Positions 1 through 9,065 of a DNA stretch of 42,030 bases are shown one piece after another (position 1 is the stretch's first letter; the number at the start of each line of letters is the position of its first letter). The position numbers and the translations under genes were made by a program. The notes below the pieces were generated by a model, which saw only the letters and a program-made list of their open reading frames with translations, was not told the origin of the DNA and made no database searches. Origin of the DNA: Calditrichota bacterium (lineage in GTDB: Bacteria; Calditrichota; Calditrichia; Calditrichales; Calditrichaceae); NCBI GenBank assembly GCA_003854985.1, contig RQOG01000059.1, forward strand, positions 1 through 42,030, read 5' to 3'.

Positions 1-102
1 ACAATTTTTAAATAAATTTGAATTAAAAGTTGACAATTCCGAATTATGTAAGGTTAAACATGTTCTTATTTAATTCGCACAACGGGTGAATTATTATTAT
101 TC

Positions 103-108
103 TATAAT
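103..108 (+). promoter_or_regulatory. possible -10 box upstream of the acyltransferase gene
   Basis: A perfect TATAAT lies 66 bases before the first gene, inside a very AT-rich stretch. No convincing -35 sits 16-18 bases upstream. In sequence this AT-rich such a hexamer occurs often by chance, so this is only a candidate. Confidence 0.22.
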
Positions 109-174
109 ATGCAAATTCGCAACTAAAAAGCAGTTATCGTTTGCTATAAAAAAGGCATTTTACTAATTTCAAAC

Positions 175-1065
175 ATGCACAAAATTGAATATTCTATTGT
201 AAGGATTCTTTACGGAATATTTTCATCTATTTCATTTAGAGCGGGCAGAAGCATTGCTTATATTTTATATTTAATCACCGCACATATTATCCATTACCGG
301 AAAAAAACCATTTTAAAAAACCTGAAATTAGTTTATGGTGACAATCTGCCTATGCCGCAAAAGGCGCTTTTGAATAATATTTATAAAAATTTCATATATT
401 TATGGATGGAATTTTTACAGACATCAAAATTAAGTGCGGATAATATTAATGAACATTTTAATATCCAAAATTTTGAATTGATTGATGAGGCATTATCCGG
501 GAACAAGGGCATGATTATCCTTTCGGGACATTTTGGCAATTTTGAATGGCTGGGCCAATTAGTTGGATTAAAAGGATATAAATTATCAGGTATTGCCAAA
601 AGACAAAGCAATCCATATGTTAACGCGCTAATTGAAAAGAACCGCACCCGCTTTGGCGTTGGTGTTATTTATACAAAAAATTCCGTAAAAGTGTCTCTGG
701 AAAAGCTGGCAAAGAATGAGATCATTGCCATTGTAACTGATCAGGATGCTCGTGATCGGGGCATTTTTGTGGATTTTATGGGCATACCTTCTTCAACTGC
801 CGTGGGACCAGCGGTTTTATATTTGCGCAGCGGTGCGCCCATACTTTTTGTAATTTCTATCAGAAAAGCGTATGGAAAGTTCGATGTATTTTTTGAAAAA
901 GTATGTGATGGGCCGGCCATGCAGACGACCGATGAATTAATCAGAGGAATTACTCAGCGTCATACTCTCATTTTAGAAAAATGGGTAAAAAAATATCCGG
1001 AACAATGGTTCTGGATGCATCGCCGCTGGAAAACCAGGCCTTATGAGGAAACGGATATTTTATGA
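175..1065 (+). CDS. LpxL/HtrB-family lipid A (lysophospholipid) acyltransferase
   Basis: This is likely an inner-membrane acyltransferase adding a secondary acyl chain to a lipid A precursor. At 296 residues it has the usual length of the LpxL/LpxM/HtrB family. The N-terminus (about residues 8-40) is hydrophobic and would anchor it. The catalytic HX4E motif is visible as H119-FGNF-E124 ('SGHFGNFEWLG'), followed by family-like segments 'GIAKRQSNPY' and 'VTDQDARDRGIFVDFMGIP'. The C-terminal 'PEQWFWMHRRWKTRP' is the conserved end of the family. Its stop codon overlaps the next start (ATGA), so the two are co-translated. Its place at the head of a glycosyltransferase cluster fits LPS synthesis. 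Which acyl position it modifies cannot be told. Confidence 0.9.
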   Translation: MHKIEYSIVRILYGIFSSISFRAGRSIAYILYLITAHIIHYRKKTILKNLKLVYGDNLPMPQKALLNNIYKNFIYLWMEFLQTSKLSADNINEHFNIQNFELIDEALSGNKGMIILSGHFGNFEWLGQLVGLKGYKLSGIAKRQSNPYVNALIEKNRTRFGVGVIYTKNSVKVSLEKLAKNEIIAIVTDQDARDRGIFVDFMGIPSSTAVGPAVLYLRSGAPILFVISIRKAYGKFDVFFEKVCDGPAMQTTDELIRGITQRHTLILEKWVKKYPEQWFWMHRRWKTRPYEETDIL

Positions 1066-2237
1066 AACTGGTTAAAATCGACCCGGACAAACCGGATGAT
1101 AAGGTTATAGAATATACGACAAGACTGCTCAGAAAAGGCGGTGTGATTATTTATCCCACCGATACTCTGTATGGTTTAGGCGTTGATGTTCAGAATGTCC
1201 GGGCAATGGAACGTTTATACCGCATTAAAAACAGAAATTATTCCATTCCGGTGTCTTTAATGGTTTCATCACTTGATCACATTGAAGATTTAATCGGGTT
1301 GTTGCCAATTGAACAACACAGCTATTTGAAACGGTTATTCCCGGGACCGGTCACCATTATTTTGTCGAACAGAAGAAGAGGACGACTGCAGATCATTCAC
1401 AGGGCGCTTGATATGGATACCATCGGTTTTCGCATTCCGGATCATCCTTTTTGTATACGTCTGGCCCAGAAGTTAGACAGACCGATAACGACCACCAGCG
1501 CGAATAAAAGCGGCGAAGATAATATTGTTGATATTAAGGAATTGATTAATACCTTTGGATCGGAAATCGATCTTATACTGGATGGTGGACCGTTAAAAAA
1601 AGCAGCGGGTTCAACAATTATTGATTTCACCAAACAGCCCTATCTTATCCGCAGAGAAGGGGAACTTAAAATAAAAGATCTTAAAAGAATTCTGCCAAAA
1701 GTAAAATTTGAAATCCGTAAAACCAAATTCCGGGTCATTTTTATCTGCAGCGGCAATATCTGCCGTTCTGCAATGGCCAGAGTGATGATGGAACATCTCA
1801 TGGCTAAGTATGGCCTTTCGGAATTTGTTGAAGTAGATTCCGCCGGTACGCTGCACATGCCGGTTCAACCTGCGCATATCTACGCTGTCCAGACTTTGGA
1901 AAAGAACGGTCTGGATTTACATTTACACAAATCAAAATCCGTTTCTCCGAAGATCATGGATGAGTCGGAATTAATCATCTGCATGGCCAGAAACCATTTT
2001 GATGATCTGAACAATCATTTTCCCCAGTATAAAGATAAGATAGTGCTTATCAAGCAATGGGGACGCAAAGAAAAATTAGCCAATCCTTCCATTGCGGATC
2101 CCATCGGGCATGAACCGGAGTTTTTTGATTCTACTTTTAAAGAAATTCAAAATGAGTTGAAAAGAATTTTTCCGATATTTAAGGAAAAATTAAAAGAATT
2201 TGCCGTTTATAATGATCTCGATTATTGTCGTTCGTGA
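1062..2237 (+). CDS. Sua5/YrdC threonylcarbamoyl-AMP synthase fused to low-molecular-weight protein-tyrosine-phosphatase domain
   Basis: This is a two-domain protein of 391 residues. Residues about 1-210 are a Sua5/YrdC/YciO domain with the nucleotide/threonine-binding motif PTDTLYGLG (32-40), 'FPGPVTIIL' and 'TTTSANKSG'. That family makes threonylcarbamoyl-AMP for tRNA t6A37. Residues about 220-380 are a low-molecular-weight phosphatase or arsenate-reductase-like domain with the P-loop C229-SGNIC-R235-S, 'DSAGT' and a candidate general-acid D346 in 'DPIG'. Both active sites look intact, so this is a real fusion and not decay. It overlaps the acyltransferase by four bases. LMW phosphatases elsewhere dephosphorylate tyrosine kinases of polysaccharide export, which would fit the locus, but no such kinase is seen here. 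Confidence 0.88.
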   Translation: MKLVKIDPDKPDDKVIEYTTRLLRKGGVIIYPTDTLYGLGVDVQNVRAMERLYRIKNRNYSIPVSLMVSSLDHIEDLIGLLPIEQHSYLKRLFPGPVTIILSNRRRGRLQIIHRALDMDTIGFRIPDHPFCIRLAQKLDRPITTTSANKSGEDNIVDIKELINTFGSEIDLILDGGPLKKAAGSTIIDFTKQPYLIRREGELKIKDLKRILPKVKFEIRKTKFRVIFICSGNICRSAMARVMMEHLMAKYGLSEFVEVDSAGTLHMPVQPAHIYAVQTLEKNGLDLHLHKSKSVSPKIMDESELIICMARNHFDDLNNHFPQYKDKIVLIKQWGRKEKLANPSIADPIGHEPEFFDSTFKEIQNELKRIFPIFKEKLKEFAVYNDLDYCRS

Positions 2238-2297
2238 CGCGAAATATATAGTTCGGAATTATGTTTAGAATATATACACGGATTCGGCAGTCCATCA

Positions 2298-2314
2298 GGC
2301 GCTCACCTTGCGCC
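2298..2314 (+). terminator. short GC-rich hairpin after the Sua5-phosphatase gene (possible terminator)
   Basis: GGCGC (2298-2302) pairs with GCGCC (2310-2314) across a seven-base loop, about 60 bases after the stop codon. An AT-rich stretch follows, but without a clean run of T. It may be a weak terminator separating the first two genes from the ABC exporter. Confidence 0.3.
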
Positions 2315-2381
2315 ATTTAATTATTTATAGTAGTTTTAGCCTTGTTTGAAACTGAAAATGAAATTGAATTAATAATCAAAT

Positions 2382-4277
2382 ATGGAATTGTATTTCAAAA
2401 TATTATCGCTTATTAAACCATACTGGAAACATGTTGTTGTCGTTTTTTTCCTAACCATTTTTTATGTATTATTTAATAATCTTTCTTTATGGATTTCCGT
2501 GGATTTTGTACAGGAATTATTTGATCCAACCATCGTAGAAACAGAAATCGATGCTGATAAAACAGCTGATGAACAGGCAAAAGGCAAATATGATAAAATA
2601 AAAGAATTAATCGCCGGGGATGAAAAAGAAGGCATATATATAAAAGCGAAAACTTTTATTAAAAGCCTGATTATCCAGGAAAATCGCTATGATACTTTAT
2701 TAGTTGTTTGTTTCGTTATTTTTCTGACTTTCCTGCTTAAAAATATTGTCCATTTGGCTCATCAATTGATCTTAGAAGTTATCCAACTCAACATTATCAC
2801 AACTATACGTGTCCGGCTTCATAAAAGTCTGTTAATGATTCCTATTTCCTTTTATCATAAACGGCATACCGGCGATCTGACTTCAATTGCTTTTAATGAT
2901 GTTCATGCGCTTAACCAGGTATTGAATGCCAGTTTTAGCAAAATGATTATTTCTCCGGTTCAGATAATTACTAATATTATTATCCTTTTTTCCATAAGCG
3001 TAAAATTATCGCTTATAACCCTTACCATAATTCCTGTAACAGCCTTTATCATGGTAAAAATCGGTCAGAGTATGCGCCGGAAAAGCAGGCGTGTTTTTCA
3101 GCAGATATCAAATGTGGTGACATCATTTCAGGAATCTGTTTCGGCTGTAAAAATTGTAAAAGCGTTCACAAATGAAGAAAAGGAGATAAAAAATTTTAAA
3201 GATGCAAACAGAGAATGGTATAAAAAAACCTTCCGTGAACATAAATTGAATTATATGACCTCTCCGATGAATGAAATGATGTACGTGACGCTGGTTGCAG
3301 TATTATTATGGTATGGCGGCAGTCTTGTTTATTCGCATACCGATCTTACAGCAGAAGACTTCTTACGTTTTTTAATATTTCTTTTTACAATGATCCAGCC
3401 GATTAAAGACTTATCCGGTGTGAATAATACCATTCAAACCGGCATGGCGGCCGGAGAAAGAATATTCGGTATCTTGGAATCGGAAAAGGAGATTTATGAT
3501 AAGCCGGGAAGTATTGAAATTGAAGAATTTAAGGATAGGATAGAATTTAAGAATGTAGACCTGCAATATGATTCTGTCGAAACCGAAGTGTTAAAGAATG
3601 TTAATCTCACCATAAAAAAAGGCGAAATGGCGGCTATTGTGGGGCATAGCGGCGCCGGCAAAACTTCCTTGATTAACCTTTTACCCCGGTTTTATAAACC
3701 GACCCGGGGAGCAATTTATATCGATGGAAACAATATTGAAGATATCAAACTTCAATCGCTTCGAGAAAAAATGAGCATTGTCACTCAGGATACTATTCTC
3801 TTTAATGATTCATTACGCATGAACATTGGTTATGGATTAGAAAATGTTAGCGATGACGATATTATTCATGCCGCCAGATCGGCCAATGCCTGGGAATTTA
3901 TAAAAAAAATGAAAGACGGTTTGGATACGCATATAGGCGAAAAGGGCGTTCGTTTATCCGGAGGACAAAAACAACGGATTTCCATTGCCCGGGCTATACT
4001 CAAAAATCCGCCTATCTTAATTCTTGATGAAGCCACATCTTCGCTGGATACAGAATCCGAAAAATTGGTACAGAAAGCGGTGGACAAATTATTAAAACAC
4101 AGAACAGTTTTGGTTATAGCTCACCGTTTATCCACCATACAAAATGCCACAAAAATAGTGGTTTTGCACGAAGGATGTGTTAATGCTATCGGGAATCATA
4201 AGGAATTACTGGAAACAAATATGCTATATAAAAATCTTTATGAGAACCAGATACTAAACCAGTTTGTACAAACATAG
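2382..4277 (+). CDS. MsbA-type ABC exporter (lipid A / lipid-linked export half-transporter)
   Basis: This is a 631-residue half-transporter with an N-terminal six-helix membrane domain and a C-terminal ATPase. The ATPase is complete: Walker A 'GHSGAGKT' with K427, signature LSGGQ (525-529), Walker B aspartate and catalytic glutamate D549/E550, and the H-loop H581 in 'AHRLST'. The membrane domain carries 'SFYHKRHTGDLTSIAFNDV', typical of MsbA/MdlB-like exporters. The loop between the first two helices (about residues 50-105) is unusually long and strongly charged. Standing between the lipid A acyltransferase and the glycosyltransferases, it most likely flips lipid A-core, but a drug or O-antigen lipid exporter cannot be excluded. 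Confidence 0.85.
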   Translation: MELYFKILSLIKPYWKHVVVVFFLTIFYVLFNNLSLWISVDFVQELFDPTIVETEIDADKTADEQAKGKYDKIKELIAGDEKEGIYIKAKTFIKSLIIQENRYDTLLVVCFVIFLTFLLKNIVHLAHQLILEVIQLNIITTIRVRLHKSLLMIPISFYHKRHTGDLTSIAFNDVHALNQVLNASFSKMIISPVQIITNIIILFSISVKLSLITLTIIPVTAFIMVKIGQSMRRKSRRVFQQISNVVTSFQESVSAVKIVKAFTNEEKEIKNFKDANREWYKKTFREHKLNYMTSPMNEMMYVTLVAVLLWYGGSLVYSHTDLTAEDFLRFLIFLFTMIQPIKDLSGVNNTIQTGMAAGERIFGILESEKEIYDKPGSIEIEEFKDRIEFKNVDLQYDSVETEVLKNVNLTIKKGEMAAIVGHSGAGKTSLINLLPRFYKPTRGAIYIDGNNIEDIKLQSLREKMSIVTQDTILFNDSLRMNIGYGLENVSDDDIIHAARSANAWEFIKKMKDGLDTHIGEKGVRLSGGQKQRISIARAILKNPPILILDEATSSLDTESEKLVQKAVDKLLKHRTVLVIAHRLSTIQNATKIVVLHEGCVNAIGNHKELLETNMLYKNLYENQILNQFVQT

Positions 4278-4329
4278 TTTAATATCAGTTTATTAAACTT
4301 TAGATGATTATCTACTAATTATTGCAAAT

Positions 4330-5481
4330 ATGAAACTTATAAAACTGCCATACAAAAACAGAATTAATAATTATTTTAAAACCAAATTTCAAAAGCATGT
4401 TTTAATATCATATATCACTGCACCATTTAAGAAGGGGATAAGTCTTAGACACACAAATACTAATGAAGCTTTGGCAATGGCGGAAGTATTTCGTGAATTG
4501 GAATTTAATGTAGATGTTATAAGCTACGATGATATAAATGATATTAATTATGAAAAATACGATATAATTATTGGTTTTGGAGAACCACTTGTAAATTATT
4601 TTTATCAAAATAATAAAAGATTAATCACAATCTATTATAGCACTGGAATGCATACATGTTGGCAAAATACTGCAACCTTAAAAAGAGTAGAAGAAGTTTT
4701 TTTGAAAAAAGGAATATGGATTCTAAAATCTACAAGGTTAGTTGAAAAAGCATGGTCGATACAATCTACCCTTGTAGATTACATAATAACTTTAGGGAAT
4801 TCGACTACGATTGAATCGTATCGCAAATTTTTTGATCGGCCAATTTTTAATATTCCCGTTACATACTATAATTTTTTTAATCAACAAGATATTTTGGAGG
4901 GTAAAGACTACAAATCTGCTAAAAGAAATTTTTTATGGTTTGGTGGTGATGGATTAATACATAAAGGTTTAGATTTACTTTTAGAAATATTTTCCGAATC
5001 AAATGATAATGTTTTACATGTTTGTGGTCGTATTGATAAAGAAGCGGAATTTAAAAACGCTTATTATAAAGAGCTATATCAAACATCCAGTATTCATACC
5101 TATGGTTTTGTAAGTATCGATTCAGAAATATTTCAAGAGTTATTAAAAAAATGTGGATTTATAATTTTCCCCTCTTGTTCAGAAGGAGAGCCAAGTTCTG
5201 TTATCAATACGATGTATTATGGTTTAATTCCAATAGTTCCATCTACAGCAGGTATTAATGTGCAGGATTTCGGGATTCAAATAAAAGAATTGACACACAG
5301 CAGTATAAACCAAGCTATCTGTGAAGCTGATAGTTTAACAATTGATGAATTATCGAAAAGGAGTTTAAAAACTGCAAATTATACATCAAAACAGAATTCA
5401 ATTGATAACTATAAACTTAATTTAAAAAGTGTTTTACAGCGTATTATTTCAGATAATAAAAATACTTATTTAAATAAATAG
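4330..5481 (+). CDS. glycosyltransferase family 4-like protein, strongly AT-rich
   Basis: This is a 383-residue GT-B glycosyltransferase. The donor-binding C-terminal half has 'FLWFGGDGLIHKGLDLLLEIF' and 'FIIFPSCSEGEPSSVINTMYYGLIPIVPS', the E-x7-E-type region of GT4 enzymes. The N-terminal acceptor half is not recognisable to me. No signal peptide or membrane helix is evident, so it probably acts on the cytoplasmic face of the inner membrane. The gene is visibly richer in A and T than the genes on both sides, which is common for recently exchanged surface-polysaccharide genes. The sugar and acceptor are unknown. Confidence 0.78.
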   Translation: MKLIKLPYKNRINNYFKTKFQKHVLISYITAPFKKGISLRHTNTNEALAMAEVFRELEFNVDVISYDDINDINYEKYDIIIGFGEPLVNYFYQNNKRLITIYYSTGMHTCWQNTATLKRVEEVFLKKGIWILKSTRLVEKAWSIQSTLVDYIITLGNSTTIESYRKFFDRPIFNIPVTYYNFFNQQDILEGKDYKSAKRNFLWFGGDGLIHKGLDLLLEIFSESNDNVLHVCGRIDKEAEFKNAYYKELYQTSSIHTYGFVSIDSEIFQELLKKCGFIIFPSCSEGEPSSVINTMYYGLIPIVPSTAGINVQDFGIQIKELTHSSINQAICEADSLTIDELSKRSLKTANYTSKQNSIDNYKLNLKSVLQRIISDNKNTYLNK

Positions 5482-5491
5482 AAGACAATTT

Positions 5492-6283
5492 ATGAAATGT
5501 AAGATTTGCGAATCAACGGCTGAGCTTTTATTTAGCGCTAAAGTGCTTGGGAAATACGATGTTGAGTATTTCCAATGTAAGGAATGCGGTTTTGTGCAAA
5601 CGGAAGATCCATTCTGGCTGGAAGAAGCTTATAAAAATCCTATTAACCTCGCCGATACAGGCTTAGTAAACAGAAATATTTTTTTAGCGGAAAAAACCTC
5701 TGCCTTACTTTATAAATATTTCAATCTGGCAGGTAAATATCTGGATTATGCGGGCGGATATGGATTATTTACACGTTTAATGCGGGATATTGGATTTGAC
5801 TTTTACTGGAGTGATCCATTCACAGTAAACATTTTTGCAAGATACTTTGAATTTAACGAACAGTCAGAACAAATTGAATTAATCACCTCTTTTGAGAGTT
5901 TTGAACATTTTGCAGATCCGATGGAACAGATTGCCAAAATGCTGGAAATAAGTCCCAATATATTTTTTTCAACAACTTTAATTCCAATTCCATATCCAGC
6001 ACCTGATAAATGGTGGTATTATGGTTTTGAGCATGGTCAGCATATAGCATTTTATTCTCCTAAAACATTGTATAAAATTGCGGATATTTTTGGATTAAAC
6101 ATTTATACAAATAATAGTTTTCTTCACCTTTTTACAGAAAAACCGTTAAATCAGAAGCAGTTTTTAAAGACGCTTAAAACCTCTAATCAAATTATTAATA
6201 AAGTAAAAAAGCAGAAATTATCTTCAAAAACCGAATCCGATTCGGAGATGATAAAGCAAATTCAATTGGAAACTAATCAATGA
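5492..6283 (+). CDS. class I SAM-dependent methyltransferase with N-terminal zinc-binding CxxC pairs
   Basis: The protein has 263 residues. Two CxxC pairs (C3/C6 and C29/C32, with 'CKECGFVQ') form a probable zinc ribbon, as in the sugar-modifying methyltransferases of O-antigen and nucleotide-sugar pathways. The SAM-binding motif I is 'LDYAGGYGLFTRLM' (around residues 88-101), followed by the acidic 'YWSDPF' and the 'SFEHFADP' segment typical of Methyltransf_23-like enzymes. It starts 10 bases after the preceding glycosyltransferase and overlaps the next by ATGA, so it belongs to the same operon. It probably methylates a sugar in the surface glycan, but the substrate is not visible. Confidence 0.75.
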   Translation: MKCKICESTAELLFSAKVLGKYDVEYFQCKECGFVQTEDPFWLEEAYKNPINLADTGLVNRNIFLAEKTSALLYKYFNLAGKYLDYAGGYGLFTRLMRDIGFDFYWSDPFTVNIFARYFEFNEQSEQIELITSFESFEHFADPMEQIAKMLEISPNIFFSTTLIPIPYPAPDKWWYYGFEHGQHIAFYSPKTLYKIADIFGLNIYTNNSFLHLFTEKPLNQKQFLKTLKTSNQIINKVKKQKLSSKTESDSEMIKQIQLETNQ

Positions 6284-7389
6284 AAATATTATATGATCCT
6301 CAGATATTTATGGCGCAGAAATATGGAGGAATTTCGAGGTATTATTATGAATTGATTAATGAATTAAACCGGATTGAAGATATCCAAATTTTACTGCCAT
6401 TAACTTATACGGATAATGATTATCTTCAAAAAACTTCATTCTATGCAAACCGCTTTTCATTTCCCTGGAAAAAATTTCCTTTTAGGAGAAATATTGTAGA
6501 ATCTCTTTATAAAAAAAGTTTAAAGAAATGCTGTGAGATAATGAAAAACGGGGGAATGGATGTATTTCATCCAACTTATTATGAACCTTATTTTTTAAAT
6601 TGTATTGATAATAAACCTTTTGTTTTAACTATACATGATATGACTCATGAAGTATTTGCTGATAATTTTGATAAAACGAATACAACTTCGGAATTCAAAA
6701 AAATTCTTGCCGAAAAAGCCAGCCGGATCATTGCTATCTCCAATCATACAAAAAATGATATCATCAAATATCTTGGAATAAAGGAATCAAAGATTGATGT
6801 CATTCATTTAGGAAATTCATTGCAATATAAAGAATCTCTGCAAGCAGACGATTTACCGGAAAAATATATTTTATTTGTAGGTAACCGAACCATATATAAA
6901 AATTTTAAGGTTTTTATTAAAGCGGTGGCGCCTTTGTTAAACAAAGATAAAGAATTGAGCGTAATTGCGGCTGGTGCCAAAAAGTATGACAAGGATGAAT
7001 TAAGTTTGTTCCAGGAATTGGACATTCAGCATCAGGTATTTCACAGAATTATTTTGGATGATGTTACATTAGGAAAACTTTATAAAAATGCCAGAGCTTT
7101 TGTTTTTCCATCCTTATATGAAGGTTTTGGTATTCCTGTGCTTGAATCGTTTGCCTGTCATTGCCCGGCAATAATCAGTTACTGCAGCTCTTTGATAGAG
7201 GTTGGAGGCGATGCAGTTAAATTTTTTGATCCGGAGAGTATGGACTCCATCAGAGAGGCTGTGGCCAGCGTATTATACAATGATTCATTACGTGATGAAC
7301 TTATAAAAAAGGGAGATGAAAGAATTAAATTATTTTCCTGGAAAAAGATGGCAGATGATATATTAAAATTATACAGACAGGTTTTATGA
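6280..7389 (+). CDS. glycosyltransferase family 4 (GT-B) protein
   Basis: This 369-residue protein begins 'MKILYDPQIFMAQKYGGISRYY', the N-terminal signature of GT4 mannosyl- or rhamnosyltransferase-like enzymes. The C-terminal donor domain carries 'ILFVGNRTIYKNFKVFIKAV' and 'FPSLYEGFGIPVLESFACHCPAI', the classic EGFGxPxLE nucleotide-sugar-binding motif. Translation is coupled to the upstream methyltransferase (four-base overlap). It is a cytoplasmic or peripheral enzyme extending a lipid-linked glycan. The specific linkage cannot be read from the sequence. Confidence 0.88.
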   Translation: MKILYDPQIFMAQKYGGISRYYYELINELNRIEDIQILLPLTYTDNDYLQKTSFYANRFSFPWKKFPFRRNIVESLYKKSLKKCCEIMKNGGMDVFHPTYYEPYFLNCIDNKPFVLTIHDMTHEVFADNFDKTNTTSEFKKILAEKASRIIAISNHTKNDIIKYLGIKESKIDVIHLGNSLQYKESLQADDLPEKYILFVGNRTIYKNFKVFIKAVAPLLNKDKELSVIAAGAKKYDKDELSLFQELDIQHQVFHRIILDDVTLGKLYKNARAFVFPSLYEGFGIPVLESFACHCPAIISYCSSLIEVGGDAVKFFDPESMDSIREAVASVLYNDSLRDELIKKGDERIKLFSWKKMADDILKLYRQVL

Positions 7390-7434
7390 AAACAGAAGTT
7401 ATAACAGGAATACAAACTAATTATCCGGTACTAT

Positions 7435-8175
7435 ATGAAATTTAGTATTATAACGGTTTGTCATAACGCTGTTTCTACGATTGAACGAACCATTAAAAGT
7501 GTAATCGGTCAAAACTATCCCGATTTTGAATATATTGTTATCGATGGCGCTTCTACCGATGGAACTCTGAATATTTTAGACGATTACCGGCAAAAAATCA
7601 CTCATCTGATAAGTGAAAAAGACCGGGGTATTTATTCGGCTATGAATAAAGGAATAAGGCTGGCCAACGGCGAAATTATTGCTTTTTTAAATTCCGATGA
7701 TTTCTATATTGATGAAAATGTGTTAACGACTGTGAGAAATCGGATTGAAACTAGCGATAAACATGCGGATGTTTATTACGGAAATCTGATTATTTATAAT
7801 AAAGGAACCGGAGAGGGACGTTTATGGAAACCTGGATTGTTAGACCGACTTTTTCTTTACCGGGGTACATTACCGCATCCGGCTATGTTTTATCGCAGAA
7901 ATGTATTTGATACGGTTGGAATATTTGATGAAAGTTTTGTTATTTCAGGTGATTATGAATGGGTGACACGGGCTTATTTCCATAAGCAGGTTAAATTCAG
8001 CTATATTAATGTTCTTCCTGTTGTTTTTATGGAAGGCGGAAAATCAACATCGCCATCAGGATCAGCAATAGCGAAAGAGGAAAAAATAAAAATAAGAAAT
8101 ATGTATTATTCCGATTTTTCCGGAAAAATTTATTATCCCATACGGAATAGGATTAAGAAGACTTTTGGATTTTAA
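7435..8175 (+). CDS. glycosyltransferase family 2 (GT-A) protein
   Basis: The protein has 246 residues and starts 'MKFSIITVCHNAVSTIERTIKSV', followed by 'IDGASTDGTLNIL', 'SEKDRGIYSAMNKGIRLANGEI' and the metal-binding 'FLNSDDFY' (variant of DXD). This pattern matches WcaA/WcaE-like GT2 colanic-acid and O-antigen transferases. The domain fills the whole protein and there is no membrane segment. It sits 45 bases after the previous gene in the same direction. Confidence 0.88.
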   Translation: MKFSIITVCHNAVSTIERTIKSVIGQNYPDFEYIVIDGASTDGTLNILDDYRQKITHLISEKDRGIYSAMNKGIRLANGEIIAFLNSDDFYIDENVLTTVRNRIETSDKHADVYYGNLIIYNKGTGEGRLWKPGLLDRLFLYRGTLPHPAMFYRRNVFDTVGIFDESFVISGDYEWVTRAYFHKQVKFSYINVLPVVFMEGGKSTSPSGSAIAKEEKIKIRNMYYSDFSGKIYYPIRNRIKKTFGF

Positions 8176-8197
8176 AAAGAATAATGAGACGATTCAG

Positions 8198-9064
8198 ATG
8201 AATACGATTACTGATAATAAATTATCAGTTATTATTGTTGTATACAATCAAATTAAGCTGATCCGAAAGACGCTGTTATCCTTAAACAGACAATCAGTTC
8301 TACCGGCGGAAGTAGTTTTATCAGATGATGGTTCTTCCTGCGATATACCCGCCGGAATTAATGATCTGCTGCCTGAATTGCAGTTCAATGTCAAATTTGT
8401 ACGCCAGGAAGATAGGGGATTTCGTGCCGGAAAATGTCGAAACAACGGCATAAGGGAATGCTCGGGAGAATATCTGGTATTTTTTGATCAGGATATTTTA
8501 TCAACTACCAATTATTTAAAAGTATTTTCTGATCATCAAAGGAAAAACAGTTTTATTGTTGCCTTTCCTGTTCTTTTGAGTGAGGAACAGACAAAACAAA
8601 TTACCGAGCCATCTGTTCGTAATGGCCGTTTTTTGGAATTAATAACCCGGGAACAAAAGGCTCAAATGTCCCGGCAGTATGTTAAGGATATGTTTTATTA
8701 TTATCAGAGAGTTTTGGTCCTGCGTAATGATCACAGACCAAAATTGAGAAGCGGCATATTTGGTATTTTCAAATCCGATTTAATTAAAGTTGATGGATTT
8801 GATGAAAACTACCAGGGCTGGGGTAATGAAGACGATGATCTGGGCCGAAGATTATATAAAGCCGGTGTTTATGGCCGAACGGAGTTTAAAAATGAATTTC
8901 CCATTCACATGTACCATAAACCGCACCGGACTGGAAAAGAACGGGTGAACCAGGATTATTATCTGCGCCGGATCAGGGAGATCAAGGCCGGTGAATATAA
9001 AGCCGTAAACGGGCTGTCAAATCCTTTGGGCGATGATAAACCAATTATAAAAATACTGAAATAG
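8198..9064 (+). CDS. glycosyltransferase family 2 with galactosyltransferase-like C-terminal domain
   Basis: I place the start at the ATG at 8198 (288 residues). An in-frame TTG at 8165 would overlap the preceding gene, while the ATG has a GAG about nine bases upstream and starts directly before the GT2 fold ('KLSVIIVVYNQIKLIRKTL'). Further motifs are 'VLSDDGSS', 'QEDRGFRAGKCRNNGI', 'FFDQDI', and the C-terminal 'GFDENYQGWGNEDDDLGRRL'. The last is the WGxEDxDLxxR-type motif of chondroitin-polymerase and galactosyltransferase-like GT2/GT7C proteins. It ends one base before the next start. Its donor sugar is unknown. Confidence 0.85.
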   Translation: MNTITDNKLSVIIVVYNQIKLIRKTLLSLNRQSVLPAEVVLSDDGSSCDIPAGINDLLPELQFNVKFVRQEDRGFRAGKCRNNGIRECSGEYLVFFDQDILSTTNYLKVFSDHQRKNSFIVAFPVLLSEEQTKQITEPSVRNGRFLELITREQKAQMSRQYVKDMFYYYQRVLVLRNDHRPKLRSGIFGIFKSDLIKVDGFDENYQGWGNEDDDLGRRLYKAGVYGRTEFKNEFPIHMYHKPHRTGKERVNQDYYLRRIREIKAGEYKAVNGLSNPLGDDKPIIKILK

Positions 9065-9065
9065 T

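Noticed and set aside
8165..8197. Upstream TTG start for the second GT2 gene
   Set aside because: It would overlap the preceding gene by 11 bases and add residues before the GT2 fold; the ATG at 8198 with a nearby GAG fits better.
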